Made by a program: the position numbers and the translations under genes. A stretch of 52,900 bases of DNA from Eubacteriales bacterium (lineage in GTDB: Bacteria > Bacillota > Clostridia > Tissierellales > GPF-1). Positions 41,883 through 51,132 of the stretch are shown piece by piece. The DNA lies in the NCBI GenBank assembly GCA_030625815.1, contig DAOUQF010000026.1:1-52900 (forward strand), in the 5' to 3' direction. The notes below the pieces were generated by a model, which worked only from the letters and a program-made list of their open reading frames with translations, did not search any database and was not told where the DNA came from. Position 1 is the stretch's first letter; every line of letters begins with the position of its first letter.

Positions 41883-42363
41883 AGTACAAGTAGTTTCTGT
41901 GATTCATCCAGCTTGCTCGCACCGTTTGATAGGTGTTTTCCAAGTCTTGCTGGAATTGCCGTTCTTCATCTAAGAGTATTTCATAGATCTGTTTGGCCTG
42001 CGGGTGATGGGTGTAGCGTACCGCATCCAAAAAGTTTCGAACCGATCGGCTTTCAATCTCTCGGCAAAGATCCAAGAGAGAAATGGATTCGTTGAGATCG
42101 GCTTTTTCAATGTCGCGCCAATGTTGCGGTTGCTGAGCCAAGGCTTGGATGTTGAGATTTGGCAAAACATGCAATTCTTGCGTTTCCAATTGTTCATAGA
42201 GGGTGTGTAAGATTTTTGCGTGTACCTGTTTATGTTCAGCCAATTCTTCCAGCGCTCGTTTTACATGTTCATTGTTTTGTGCCTTTGAGGTCATTTGATA
42301 CAATTGATACCCTTCCACTTCGCTTAGAATCGTTTCTCGCAAGCGGTGAAGTTCGCTAATCAT
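41881..42363 (-). CDS. Ferritin-like (rubrerythrin-related) protein 1
   Basis: 160 residues forming a four-helix bundle. The helices carry Glu and His spaced as di-iron ligands: ILSEVEGYQLYQM, EELAEHKQVHAKIL, REIESRSVRNFLD and ILLDEERQFQQDL. There is no rubredoxin-like Cys4 tail. It is similar along its length to the protein at 49088. A role in peroxide or iron handling is plausible. AAAGGAG precedes the ATG. Confidence 0.75.
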   Translation of the reverse strand: MISELHRLRETILSEVEGYQLYQMTSKAQNNEHVKRALEELAEHKQVHAKILHTLYEQLETQELHVLPNLNIQALAQQPQHWRDIEKADLNESISLLDLCREIESRSVRNFLDAVRYTHHPQAKQIYEILLDEERQFQQDLENTYQTVRASWMNHRNYLY

Positions 42364-42419
42364 AGTTTTTCTCCTTTCAAAAGACTTCTTCGGTACTATT
42401 TTACCCGTTGGGTCTGCGC

Positions 42420-43226
42420 TTATTCGAAAAGTCCCAGAGATTCTATAACGGAAGCCACACCATCCGCTTGATTGCTCGGAGCGAGGTGTCGCGCGCTTTT
42501 TTGTACAGGCAATGGGGCTTGTGCCATGGCATAGCTGTTGGGAGAGCCCAGCAGCATTTCGATATCATTATAACTGTCGCCAAAAACGAGGGTTTCTTCG
42601 GGCTTGATTTGAAAGGTTTCCTTTAATACGTCGAAGATATTGGCTTTGGTTACGCCTTTTTTTTGAATGTCAAACCATTGGGTGCCCGTTTGAAACCGTT
42701 CGTGGGTTTGTCCGATGCCGCTAAGCGCTTGAACTTGTTCCGCGTTGAGTCCTTCTCTGCAAAAGAAGGACAGTTTTGAAATGTTCCTCCGGTAGGCGGC
42801 AAGGACTGGCAGACAGGTTGTTTTGGTATGGGCGCGCAGTAATGCGGCGACAAGATCTCCGTTTACCCGTTCTACGTAAGCGTGGTCCGAATCACATGAA
42901 AAGCAGGCAAGATTAGGATATTGCTTCAAAACGTGTTCAGCTTCAAGAAACAACGCATGCATTTCATCGTCGGTAAAAATGGATTTCTGGAAAATCTCGC
43001 TGCGGTCACCTGCTTCGATCCAGGTACCGTTATTGCAGCAATAAATGGCATTTTGGATATACGGGCTGATCACGCGATGAATCCCCGGGTAAAATCGGCC
43101 GCTGGCGGCAACAAAGAGAAGTCCTTTTTCTTCTATTTTTTTCAGTGTGGACTTTGTACGGGTTGAAAGGGTGCCGTGATTGTTTAAAAGGGTTCCGTCA
43201 AAATCAGTAATGATCGCTTTAATCAT
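42420..43226 (-). CDS. HAD-superfamily phosphatase, Cof type
   Basis: 268 residues. Motif I is IITDFDGTLL (nucleophile Asp8, acid Asp10), motif II AASGR, and motif IV GDSYNDIEML; a type IIB cap lies between. Cof-type enzymes dephosphorylate sugar phosphates or cofactors. AAGGAGTG stands before the ATG at 43226; a GTG nine bases earlier overlaps it. The gene is divergent from the PTS operon and may handle its phosphorylated sugar, which is only suggested by position. Confidence 0.88.
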   Translation of the reverse strand: MIKAIITDFDGTLLNNHGTLSTRTKSTLKKIEEKGLLFVAASGRFYPGIHRVISPYIQNAIYCCNNGTWIEAGDRSEIFQKSIFTDDEMHALFLEAEHVLKQYPNLACFSCDSDHAYVERVNGDLVAALLRAHTKTTCLPVLAAYRRNISKLSFFCREGLNAEQVQALSGIGQTHERFQTGTQWFDIQKKGVTKANIFDVLKETFQIKPEETLVFGDSYNDIEMLLGSPNSYAMAQAPLPVQKSARHLAPSNQADGVASVIESLGLFE

Positions 43227-43437
43227 GTCTATCACTCCTTTCCTGCTATTATACGAAAATTTTCTTGAAAAATCGCTGATTTCACGACTCGTTTCTTTCC
43301 GTTGCGAAATGGAATTTTTGCATGATTACCAGGGAATCCCTGATTTCTGCGGGTTCTGGCTAATCGTTCATTTTTTCCGTTTGAAATCGGAAGGGAAAAT
43401 GGATAGAATGTAGTCGATAAGCGGGTTAAAATAATCT

Positions 43438-43451
43438 TGAAAGCGTTACCA
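43438..43451 (+). promoter_or_regulatory. cre-like catabolite control site
   Basis: TGAAAGCGTTACCA fits the CcpA consensus TGWAARCGYTWNCA at every defined position. It lies 65 bases upstream of the PTS regulator start, just after an AT-rich TAAAAT, so bound CcpA would block the operon. The rest of 43236-43515 is non-coding and shows nothing else firm. Confidence 0.7.
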
Positions 43452-43515
43452 AGGAGATTGTGAAAGATTGAATCAATTATTTTTTCCGTTGGACGGTTTC
43501 TGTAAGGGGTGAAAA

Positions 43516-45639
43516 ATGGAATTAAATGAACGTAGTTTGGAGATCCTGATTGAGTTGAATCAGAGCGATGGATTTTTAACGACGAACGAGCTTGCCGAAC
43601 GATTCAAGGTAAGCAATCGCACGATTCGAAATGATGTCAAGGAGATCGAAAGCCATTTGAAGGCAAAGGGATTCGAGGCGTTATTGGTGAAGAATCGGGC
43701 AAAGGGAATGTGCCTGGAACAGTCGGATGACTTGGAGCGGCATCTTCGGGAATTGACGGCACATAAAGATCTGCAGAATTATTACTATTCAAAGCGGGAA
43801 CGGGTTCTGTTGATGGCATTAAAGCTCCTTGAACAAAGCGAACCCATTACCCTGGGATGGTTTTCAGATTTCTTTGGGGTTTCTCGGAACACCTTGCTGA
43901 AAGAACTCGATGAGCTGGAAGCGGAATTTCACAACAACAGTCTTCGTTTGATCCGCAAACCCAAGGTTGGGTTATATGTGGAAGGCGAGGAATTGAAGAG
44001 ACGAAATATGTTGCTATCCTTAATTGGGAACACCCTGACATCCAGTGAATTGTTTGACTACGTCAATGAGAAGGTGTCAATAAACAAGAGTCATTCCTAC
44101 CAATATGATGTTTTATTTTGTGATCTCGATCTCGATTATCTCAATAAAGTCATTCGGGAAGCAGAAATCCAATTGGAGCGACAGTTTACGGATATCGCTT
44201 ATGGCAATCTATTGACCCATATCGCATTGATGATCAAAAGACTTCAATTAAAGAAGGAAATTCATCTGCCCCCACTCGAGGTGGAAGGAATTCATTTGAC
44301 TCAAGAATATTTGGTTGCGGAACGATTGACGGCAGTTTTGGAAGAAAAGTTTGGGATTGAGATTCCAGAGGATGAACGCCGATACATTACCTTTCATCTG
44401 CTCAGTTCTCATGTGATGACAAGCGAGGTGGAAGATGATGATTTGCTTTATGTTGTCGAGGAGATGCTGGATGCTTTGGAAGCAAGTTATCAGGTTGAAT
44501 TTGGACCGGATCGGCATGTAATCGCTCAGAACTTGATGGTGCATTTACGGCCAAGTGTATATCGCATTCGATTTGGACTTCGGCTTGTCAATCCACTATA
44601 TGAGAGTATTGTAAAGAATTATCCGGATCTCTTCGAGCAGACTCGTGTCATTGCCACCCGCTATGCGGAGTATGTGGGGATGCCGATTGATGATCATGAG
44701 ATTTCCTATATTACCCTGCATTTTGGCGCTGCATTGGAGCGTGCGAAAACGAAGCAACGGAAACCGACACGGGTTGTGGTGGTTTGCGGCACGGGCATCG
44801 GGACTGCGAGCATGCTGGCTTCGCAATTGAATCAGCATTTTCAGTTGGAGATCACACAGATGATCTCGGCAAGACAAGTGCCTATGCTTAGGCAGGACAC
44901 CTACGACTATGTCGTTTCAACGGTGGAAATTCCAGAATGGCAGAAAAACGACTATCTGCGCGTGCGAGCGATCTTATTGCCTGATGAGATTGAACGCCTT
45001 TCGAAATTCTTCACTTCAAAGGGAGTGAAAAAGAAAGCGCAAGAAATAAAACAGGTGCAACGGATTCTCGAAACGGTTGAAAAATTCGCGACAATCCATG
45101 ACCGTCAAAAGCTGGAAGTGGAATTGTTATATACCCTAAAGAGAAAGAAACAGAAATATGATCGAGCAGCAAAGGAGAAAGAGATTATGTTAAAGGATTT
45201 GTTGGACCGCAAGACCGTCCAAATTAATGTGGAGTGTAAAGATTGGAAGGACGCTGTTCAGCAGGGTGCCTGCGTGTTAGAGGAAAAGGGAAGTATCACA
45301 GCGGAGTATGTGGAAGCGATCTTTGAAAACTTCAAAAAGATGGGTCCCTACATGGTGGTTGCGCCGGGAATCGTTTTATCCCACGCGCGTCCGGAGGATG
45401 GAGTCAATGCGCTTTGCATGAGCTTGATCACCTTGAAGGATCCGGTGGAGTTTGGAAGCGAATTGAATGATCCGGTGAAACTGGTCGTCACCTTTGCGGC
45501 GGTGGACAATAAAACACATTTGACGGCGTTGTCGCAATTGATGAATCTGTTTATGGACACAGAGGATCTAAAGCGGATTATGGCATCTTCGAACAAAGAA
45601 GAAGTACTGGCGATTATTGGAAAACATTCAGAAAAATAG
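43516..45639 (+). CDS. PRD-containing transcriptional regulator with fused EIIB and EIIA domains
   Basis: 707 residues, LicR/MtlR-like. HTH (TTNELAERFKVSNRTIRNDVKEIE) at residues about 20-45, a second HTH-like part, two PRDs (ITFHLLSSHV; ITLHFGAALERA), an EIIB-Gat-like domain with Cys in VVVCGTGIGTASM (about 425), and a C-terminal EIIA-fructose-type domain with the phospho-His in LSHARPEDGVNALCMSL (about 625). The downstream operon has EIIB and EIIC but no separate EIIA, so this domain may also feed the transporter. It has a GAAAA-poor ribosome site (AAGGGGTG). Confidence 0.9.
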   Translation: MELNERSLEILIELNQSDGFLTTNELAERFKVSNRTIRNDVKEIESHLKAKGFEALLVKNRAKGMCLEQSDDLERHLRELTAHKDLQNYYYSKRERVLLMALKLLEQSEPITLGWFSDFFGVSRNTLLKELDELEAEFHNNSLRLIRKPKVGLYVEGEELKRRNMLLSLIGNTLTSSELFDYVNEKVSINKSHSYQYDVLFCDLDLDYLNKVIREAEIQLERQFTDIAYGNLLTHIALMIKRLQLKKEIHLPPLEVEGIHLTQEYLVAERLTAVLEEKFGIEIPEDERRYITFHLLSSHVMTSEVEDDDLLYVVEEMLDALEASYQVEFGPDRHVIAQNLMVHLRPSVYRIRFGLRLVNPLYESIVKNYPDLFEQTRVIATRYAEYVGMPIDDHEISYITLHFGAALERAKTKQRKPTRVVVVCGTGIGTASMLASQLNQHFQLEITQMISARQVPMLRQDTYDYVVSTVEIPEWQKNDYLRVRAILLPDEIERLSKFFTSKGVKKKAQEIKQVQRILETVEKFATIHDRQKLEVELLYTLKRKKQKYDRAAKEKEIMLKDLLDRKTVQINVECKDWKDAVQQGACVLEEKGSITAEYVEAIFENFKKMGPYMVVAPGIVLSHARPEDGVNALCMSLITLKDPVEFGSELNDPVKLVVTFAAVDNKTHLTALSQLMNLFMDTEDLKRIMASSNKEEVLAIIGKHSEK

Positions 45640-45650
45640 GAGGAAATAAG

Positions 45651-45932
45651 ATGAAAATTTTAGTATGTTGCGGTTCAGGTTTGGGAAGCAGTTTCATGAT
45701 GGAGATTAATATCAAAAACGTTTTGAAGGAATTGGGCATGACGGATATCGAGGTGTCTCACTCAGATCTTTCAAGTGCAACAAGGGACAGTGCCGATGTT
45801 TTTGTAGCCACTCGAGATATCGCACCGGAAGTCGCGAAATTGGGAGAAACCATTTCCTTGAATAATATGATCGACAAAAAGGAATTAACGGAAAAATTGA
45901 CAGCAATGCTCCAAGAAAAAGGGTTGTTATAA
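45651..45932 (+). CDS. PTS EIIB, ascorbate (Ula/Sga) type
   Basis: 93 residues, the size of UlaB/SgaB. The phospho-Cys lies in ILVCCGSGLGSSFMM (residue 7 by family alignment). The rest follows the lactose/ascorbate EIIB fold (DVFVATRDIAPEVAKLG). It carries phosphate to the sugar at the EIIC next door. AGGAGG precedes the ATG, and it lies eleven bases after the regulator. Confidence 0.92.
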   Translation: MKILVCCGSGLGSSFMMEINIKNVLKELGMTDIEVSHSDLSSATRDSADVFVATRDIAPEVAKLGETISLNNMIDKKELTEKLTAMLQEKGLL

Positions 45933-45945
45933 GCGGTAACGCTTA
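45930..45945 (+). other. Intercistronic hairpin with GUAA tetraloop
   Basis: TAAGCG / CGCTTA with GTAA loop, no U-tract, between EIIB and EIIC. Read on the other strand it contains AAGCGTTACC, the same core as the cre-like site at 43438, so it may bind protein instead. Confidence 0.45.
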
Positions 45946-45971
45946 AATATTATACATAATAGGAGGATACA

Positions 45972-47237
45972 ATGGCATTTTTGGATTTTTTAGTAGACAT
46001 TTTAAGTGTTCCTGCATTACTCGTTGGCGCGATCGCGCTGGTAGGTTTGCTGGCACAAAAGAAACCGACAACGGACATTATCAAAGGAACCATTAAAACG
46101 ATTCTCGGTTTTGTTGTATTGGGCGGCGGCGCCGGCATCTTGGTTGGTGCGTTAAGCAGCTTTGGCGTGATGTTTGAAGTAGGCTTTGGTGTACAGGGCG
46201 TTGTGCCGAACAACGAGGCGATTGTTGCAATGGCTTTGGGTGAGTACGGAACAGCAACAGCCTTGATCATGGCGTTTGGTATGGTTGCGAACATTTTAAT
46301 TGCTCGCTTCACGCCATTGAAGTATATTTTCTTAACGGGTCATCATACCTTGTATATGGCTTGTATGATTGCCATTATCTTAATGGTTGGTGGGTTGGAA
46401 GGTTTTGCGCTGATCGCTGTAGGATCAATCGTTTTGGGATTTGTAATGGCTTTCTTCCCGGCGATTGCACAACCGACCATGAGAAAGATTACCGGTACTG
46501 ACGACGTGGCATTCGGTCACTTCGGCACTTTGGGTTATGTTTTGTCAGCTTGGGTTGGCAAACTAGTCGGCAAGGGATCTGGTTCGACAGAAGAGATCAA
46601 CTTCCCGAAAGGGTTAGGATTCTTGCGAGACAACTCGGTTGCGATTTCTTTGACCATGGGTATTTTCTACATTATCGTTGCGATTGCCAGCGGCGGGGAA
46701 TATGTGGAAGCAAACTTGTCCGGCGGACAAAACTATATCTTGTTTGCTATCATGCAAGGCATCACATTTGCCGGTGGTGTATATATCATCCTTCAGGGTG
46801 TTCGTTTGATCTTGGCGGAAATCGTTCCTGCGTTTAAAGGAATTGCGGATTCATTTGTTCCAAATGCGAAACCGGCATTGGATTGTCCTGTTGTATTCCC
46901 ATATGCGCCAAACGCGGTATTGATTGGCTTCTTGTCATCATTCCTTGGCGGTATTGTGGGCATGTTCATCTTGATGGGCATGGACGCAGTTGTTATTCTT
47001 CCAGGCGTTGTACCTCATTTCTTCTGTGGCGCGACAGCTGGTGTATTTGGTAATGCAATGGGCGGCAAGCGTGGCGCATTCTGGGGCGCATTTGCACACG
47101 GTTTGTTAATTACATTCCTGCCGGTATTGTTGATGCCGTTGATGGGTGATCTTGGTTTTGCCAATACAACATTCTCGGACGCAGATTTCTGTGGCGTCGG
47201 TATTATCCTGGGTGGCATCGTAAAACTATTTGTATAG
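45972..47237 (+). CDS. PTS EIIC, ascorbate (UlaA) type
   Basis: 421 residues with about eleven membrane segments. VGLLAQKKPTTDIIKGTIKT near residue 25 and FGHFGTLGYVLSAWVGKLVG near residue 180 are characteristic of UlaA/SgaT. Substrate need not be ascorbate: similar transporters sit beside sugar-phosphate enzymes. AGGAGG precedes the ATG. The gene is followed by the split transketolase. Confidence 0.9.
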   Translation: MAFLDFLVDILSVPALLVGAIALVGLLAQKKPTTDIIKGTIKTILGFVVLGGGAGILVGALSSFGVMFEVGFGVQGVVPNNEAIVAMALGEYGTATALIMAFGMVANILIARFTPLKYIFLTGHHTLYMACMIAIILMVGGLEGFALIAVGSIVLGFVMAFFPAIAQPTMRKITGTDDVAFGHFGTLGYVLSAWVGKLVGKGSGSTEEINFPKGLGFLRDNSVAISLTMGIFYIIVAIASGGEYVEANLSGGQNYILFAIMQGITFAGGVYIILQGVRLILAEIVPAFKGIADSFVPNAKPALDCPVVFPYAPNAVLIGFLSSFLGGIVGMFILMGMDAVVILPGVVPHFFCGATAGVFGNAMGGKRGAFWGAFAHGLLITFLPVLLMPLMGDLGFANTTFSDADFCGVGIILGGIVKLFV

Positions 47238-47245
47238 AATTGTTG

Positions 47246-47265
47246 AGCGGGCGGAAACGCCCGCT
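47246..47265 (+). other. Intercistronic hairpin with GAAA tetraloop
   Basis: AGCGGGCG / CGCCCGCT around GAAA, with no T-run after it, between EIIC and transketolase. It could stabilise the upstream mRNA or reduce read-through. Confidence 0.6.
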
Positions 47266-47291
47266 TGTATTATGAATGAGGGGGAAAAGCA

Positions 47292-48122
47292 ATGACAGAA
47301 AACAAGAACCAAAATTTGAAAGAGCTTGCTACGGACCTGCGGGTTCTTTCGGTGGAAACACAAAATCTGATTGGGTCGGGCCATCTGGGCGGTTCATATT
47401 CAGCAGCGGAATTATTCGTCTATCTTTATCATGAGGAGATGAACATCTCACAGGAGAACGTTAAGGATCCGAATCGAGATTATTTTATTTTGAGCAAGGG
47501 CCATGCTTCTTTGGGGTACTATTCGGTATTGGCGCAAAAAGGATTTTTCCCTCGTGAAGAAATGAAAACCTATCGGCAATTGAACTCGCGTCTTCAAGGA
47601 CATACGGAAATTGACACGGTTCCTGGAATCGAGTCATCGACTGGATCGTTGGGACAAGGATTTTCCTACGCCATTGGCTTGGCGATGGGCTTGAAGAAAC
47701 AAAATCTGGCGGGAACAGTTTATGTGATGTTGGGCGACGGGGAATGTCAAGAGGGTCAAATTTGGGAAGCGATTATGCTGCAAAGCCATTTGAAACTCGA
47801 CAACCTTGTACCGATTCTGGACAACAACCGCATTCAATTGGACAACTTTGCTGAAGAGGTTGTGGGCGATGTGAAATGGAACGCGATCCTATCCTCTTTC
47901 GGATATGACGTACGAGAGTTTGACGGCCATGATTTCGAGGCCATTGAAGGCGCCTTTGCAAACCGACCGATGGAACAACCGGTTTTCTTGCTGGCAAATA
48001 CCGTAAAAGGAAAAGGCGTCAGCTTTATGGAAGATGTTGTGGCGTGGCATTCAAAAAAGTGTGATGAAGATGAGTTTGTTCAAGCGATGGAAGAATTGAA
48101 AGGGGGCGTTCAACATGCGTAA
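47292..48122 (+). CDS. Transketolase, N-terminal (TPP-binding) subunit
   Basis: 276 residues. The thiamine diphosphate motif runs from GDGECQEGQIW to DNNRIQLDN, and SKGHASLGYYSVLAQKG and SSTGSLGQGFSYAIGLAMG contribute to the active site. This is the N-terminal half of transketolase as a separate chain, the form common in Clostridia. GGGGG lies before the ATG. It works with the C-terminal subunit encoded next. Confidence 0.93.
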   Translation: MTENKNQNLKELATDLRVLSVETQNLIGSGHLGGSYSAAELFVYLYHEEMNISQENVKDPNRDYFILSKGHASLGYYSVLAQKGFFPREEMKTYRQLNSRLQGHTEIDTVPGIESSTGSLGQGFSYAIGLAMGLKKQNLAGTVYVMLGDGECQEGQIWEAIMLQSHLKLDNLVPILDNNRIQLDNFAEEVVGDVKWNAILSSFGYDVREFDGHDFEAIEGAFANRPMEQPVFLLANTVKGKGVSFMEDVVAWHSKKCDEDEFVQAMEELKGGVQHA

Positions 48123-49044
48123 GGCAACCATGGCACCACGTGATATGTACGGGAAAACAATTGTTGAACTCGGCAAGAAGAACGAGAAAATTTTTGCGAT
48201 GAGCGCCGACTTGGCGGCGGCAACAAAACTGACAGCATTCTCAGAGGAGATTCCGGAGCGGTATTTGAATCCAGGAATCGCCGAGCAGAACATGGTCGGA
48301 ATTGCCGCGGGATTAGCGCGAACGGGTATGATTCCATTTATCAGCACATTCTGTTGTTTTGCCCCAGGCCGAACTTATGATCAGATCCGACAATCTATCG
48401 CGTATAACCATTTGAATGTGAAGATCGTTTCGACGCATCCGGGATTGGCTATTGGCATGGATGGCGCGGTGCATCAAGCCCTTGAGGATATTGCCTTGAT
48501 TCGAACCATCCCGGAGATTGTTGTGGTTGCGCCTTCCGATGAGGTTGCAACGAAAAAAGCGATTGAATGGGCAGCGGATTACGACGGTGCGGTTTATGTC
48601 CGCGTGGGACGCAAGGAGTGCGATATCCATTTCCAGGAAGACTGGGAATGGGAGCTGGGAAAATCATATACCTTGAAGAAAGGGAATGACGTTACCCTGA
48701 TCGCTCATGGTTCCATGGTGCCGTATATGATGAAAGCGGCCGAGGAGTTGGAACGGGAAGGGATCGCCGCGCGTGTGATAGACATGCCGTTTATCAAGCC
48801 GATGGACACAGAAGCCCTTGTCAAAGCGTCAAAGGAAACAAAGGGGATTGTAGTTGCAGAGGATCATTCGATTTATGGCGGGCTTTACAGCGCGATCTCG
48901 GAGCAGCTTGCAATGCATGCGCCATGCAAGATTTTACCGGTGGCGGTTCAGGATACCTTTGGGGAATCTGCAAAGCCTGATGAATTGTATGAAAAGTATG
49001 GATTGAGCGTAGCGAATATACTTGCTCAAGTAAAATCACTATAA
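48115..49044 (+). CDS. Transketolase, C-terminal subunit
   Basis: 309 residues, overlapping the N-terminal subunit gene by eight bases. AEQNMVGIAAGLARTGMIPF near residue 60 holds the catalytic Glu that protonates the cofactor; THPGLAIGMDGAVHQALEDIALIR is the second conserved part, and the C-terminal domain has VAEDHSIYGGLYSAI. The two chains together move two-carbon units between sugar phosphates. Position in a PTS operon means that the imported sugar phosphate probably enters the pentose phosphate route. Confidence 0.93.
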   Translation: MRKATMAPRDMYGKTIVELGKKNEKIFAMSADLAAATKLTAFSEEIPERYLNPGIAEQNMVGIAAGLARTGMIPFISTFCCFAPGRTYDQIRQSIAYNHLNVKIVSTHPGLAIGMDGAVHQALEDIALIRTIPEIVVVAPSDEVATKKAIEWAADYDGAVYVRVGRKECDIHFQEDWEWELGKSYTLKKGNDVTLIAHGSMVPYMMKAAEELEREGIAARVIDMPFIKPMDTEALVKASKETKGIVVAEDHSIYGGLYSAISEQLAMHAPCKILPVAVQDTFGESAKPDELYEKYGLSVANILAQVKSL

Positions 49045-49051
49045 AAAAATG

Positions 49052-49078
49052 GCAGGAATCGAAATTTTCGATTCCTGC
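49052..49078. terminator. Bidirectional terminator
   Basis: GCAGGAATCG / CGATTCCTGC with a seven-base loop; seven A on the left and seven T on the right. It serves the transketolase operon on plus and the ferritin-like gene on minus. Confidence 0.9.
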
Positions 49079-49087
49079 TTTTTTTGT

Positions 49088-49579
49088 TTAAAACGGCGCA
49101 AAACTTTGCTTATTCCACCACTCTTCGCGATGCTTGTTGTATTCGGATTGGAATTGTTCCAAGTGGGTTTTCTCCCACGCAATCAAGATCTCATAAAGTT
49201 TCCTTGCTTCTGGAAGTTCGGTTTCCTCAAAGGCATTTTGATAAAATTTGATTGATGCCTTTTCCATTTCCATTCCGATGCTGAAGATGGTTATCGCAAG
49301 GCTTAAGTGTGCGCTGTTATTGATTTCACTGAAGCGATAAATCCCTGGTGAGGGAATATCGTTGAGGAAAGCCAATTTGAAATCATCGCCTTGTTTTTTA
49401 ATTTGGTTGAAGAGTTCTTTTAAGTAAGTTGAGTGTTTAAACTCTTCATCTGCCAATGCCAAAAGCGCGTTTTTGCTTTCAGCCGATTTTGTTTGATTTG
49501 CAGCCATCTTATAAAACTCGTATCCTTCGATTTCATTGAGGATGGCTTGTTTGATTAATGTTAATTCCCGTTCTTTCAT
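49088..49579 (-). CDS. Ferritin-like (rubrerythrin-related) protein 2
   Basis: 163 residues, paralogous to the protein at 41881 (ILNEIEGYEFYKMA against ILSEVEGYQLYQM). Di-iron ligands are suggested by EIEGYEFY, LADEEFKHSTYL, GMEMEKASIKFY and ILIAWEKTHLEQF. There is no rubredoxin tail. The ATG at 49579 is preceded by GGGTGAAAGG. It is a single gene between a terminator and the putP gene. Confidence 0.75.
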   Translation of the reverse strand: MKERELTLIKQAILNEIEGYEFYKMAANQTKSAESKNALLALADEEFKHSTYLKELFNQIKKQGDDFKLAFLNDIPSPGIYRFSEINNSAHLSLAITIFSIGMEMEKASIKFYQNAFEETELPEARKLYEILIAWEKTHLEQFQSEYNKHREEWWNKQSFAPF

Positions 49580-49633
49580 CCTTTCACCCCAATCTGTAAG
49601 ATTCTATCTTACAGATACCCGAGGCGGATTTTC

Positions 49634-51118
49634 TTATTCATGGAGTTTATCAATTTCTTTGAATTCCATTTCCAGATTGACAGCGTTCTTTTGATCCAGA
49701 GAACTGACAATGAAAATTGCTAGGGAAGCGAGCAGGAAGGCTGGCAACAATTCGTAGAGATCAAACCAGCCGCCAGAGAGATTTCTCCAGATCAATACCA
49801 TGGCGCCACCGACTATCATACCGGCCAAGGCACCGTTCCCTGTCATCTTCTTCCAGTAGACTGAGATCAACACGACTGGTCCGAAGCTTGCGCCGAAGCC
49901 TGCCCAGGCGTAAGCGACCAGGTCCAAGACGGAGTTCTCAGGATTCCATGCCAAGAGATAGGCAAAAAACGCGACTGCGATTACGGTGCCGCGACTCAGC
50001 CATACATAGGTCTTCTCTGAGTATTCTTTTTTAGAAAAAACCTTTAATAGGTCTTCAATCAAAGCGGAGCTCGTTACGAGCAATTGGCTGTCCGCAGTGG
50101 ACATAATTGCCGCCAAAATTGCTGCCAAGAGGATTCCGGCAATGATTGTCGGGAAGGTCCTTTCCACCATTTGAATAAAGATGGTTTCGCTGGAGCCTAC
50201 CAATGTGCCGCCAAGATAAACCAGACCGATCATGCCGATCAATACGGCAGCAATCAGGGAAAAGACAACCCAGGTCATGGCAACTCTTCGCGCATTCTTC
50301 AATTCACCGATTTTTTCAATGGCCATAAACCGGGTCAGAATATGGGGTTGTCCAAAGTAGCCGAGGCCCCATGCCAAAAGGCTTGCTATGGCTAGGCCGC
50401 CAAGGGGCGCGCCGTTCATATCGGTAAAGGCATTTAAAAGCTCCATATTGATCGCTTTCAATTCTGTTATTGTAACTCCGACGCCGCCGACTTTTCCTAC
50501 ACAAACAATCGGAACGATAATCAGGGCCAAGAACATCAAGATCCCTTGGAAGAAGTCTGTCCAACAGACGGCCATAAAACCGCCAAGGAAGGTGTATCCA
50601 ATGATGACCAGGGTGCCGATGGTTAATGAAACCGCATAAGACATGCCGAAAACCGAGCTGAAAAGTTTTCCGCCGGCAACTAGGCCGGATGCCGTGTAGA
50701 TCAGGAAGAAAATGAGGATTACCACGGCGGAAATAATTCGAAGCCGCGCCGAGGTTTCCTTGAATCGGTTCTGAAAATAGGAAGAAAGGGTGATGGCGTT
50801 GCCCATCTTTTCCGTTAGAATCCGCAGCCGTGTAGCGACAAATCTCCAGTTCGCCCAAGTGCCCACCAAGAGGCCTAGGGCAATCCATACGGCTTCCATG
50901 CCTGCCGTATATGCATAACCGGGAAGACCCATCAAAAGCCAGCCGCTCATGTCAGAGGCTTGGGAACTGAGGGCAGTCACCCAGTAGTTGAGTTTTCGAT
51001 CGCCGATGATGTAGTCGGATAGTTTTTCGGTACGTCGGTAATAGAGCCAGCCGATGCCGAGCATCATTAAAATGTAAAAGAAAAAGATGGTTAAAATTCC
51101 TGCTTGTCTCGTAGTCAT
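49634..51118 (-). CDS. putP: Sodium/proline symporter
   Basis: 494 residues with about thirteen membrane segments, SSS family. The N-terminal ALSSQASDMSGWLLMGLPG near residue 45 and the MSTADSQLLVTSSALIEDL segment near residue 330 are typical of PutP and carry sodium- and substrate-site residues. It imports proline with sodium. The ATG at 51118 with AGAGGAG upstream is chosen; the longer ORF start would run through that site. A T-box leader with a proline-like specifier lies directly upstream, which supports proline as the substrate. Confidence 0.9.
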   Translation of the reverse strand: MTTRQAGILTIFFFYILMMLGIGWLYYRRTEKLSDYIIGDRKLNYWVTALSSQASDMSGWLLMGLPGYAYTAGMEAVWIALGLLVGTWANWRFVATRLRILTEKMGNAITLSSYFQNRFKETSARLRIISAVVILIFFLIYTASGLVAGGKLFSSVFGMSYAVSLTIGTLVIIGYTFLGGFMAVCWTDFFQGILMFLALIIVPIVCVGKVGGVGVTITELKAINMELLNAFTDMNGAPLGGLAIASLLAWGLGYFGQPHILTRFMAIEKIGELKNARRVAMTWVVFSLIAAVLIGMIGLVYLGGTLVGSSETIFIQMVERTFPTIIAGILLAAILAAIMSTADSQLLVTSSALIEDLLKVFSKKEYSEKTYVWLSRGTVIAVAFFAYLLAWNPENSVLDLVAYAWAGFGASFGPVVLISVYWKKMTGNGALAGMIVGGAMVLIWRNLSGGWFDLYELLPAFLLASLAIFIVSSLDQKNAVNLEMEFKEIDKLHE

Positions 51119-51132
51119 TGTATTTCTCCTCT

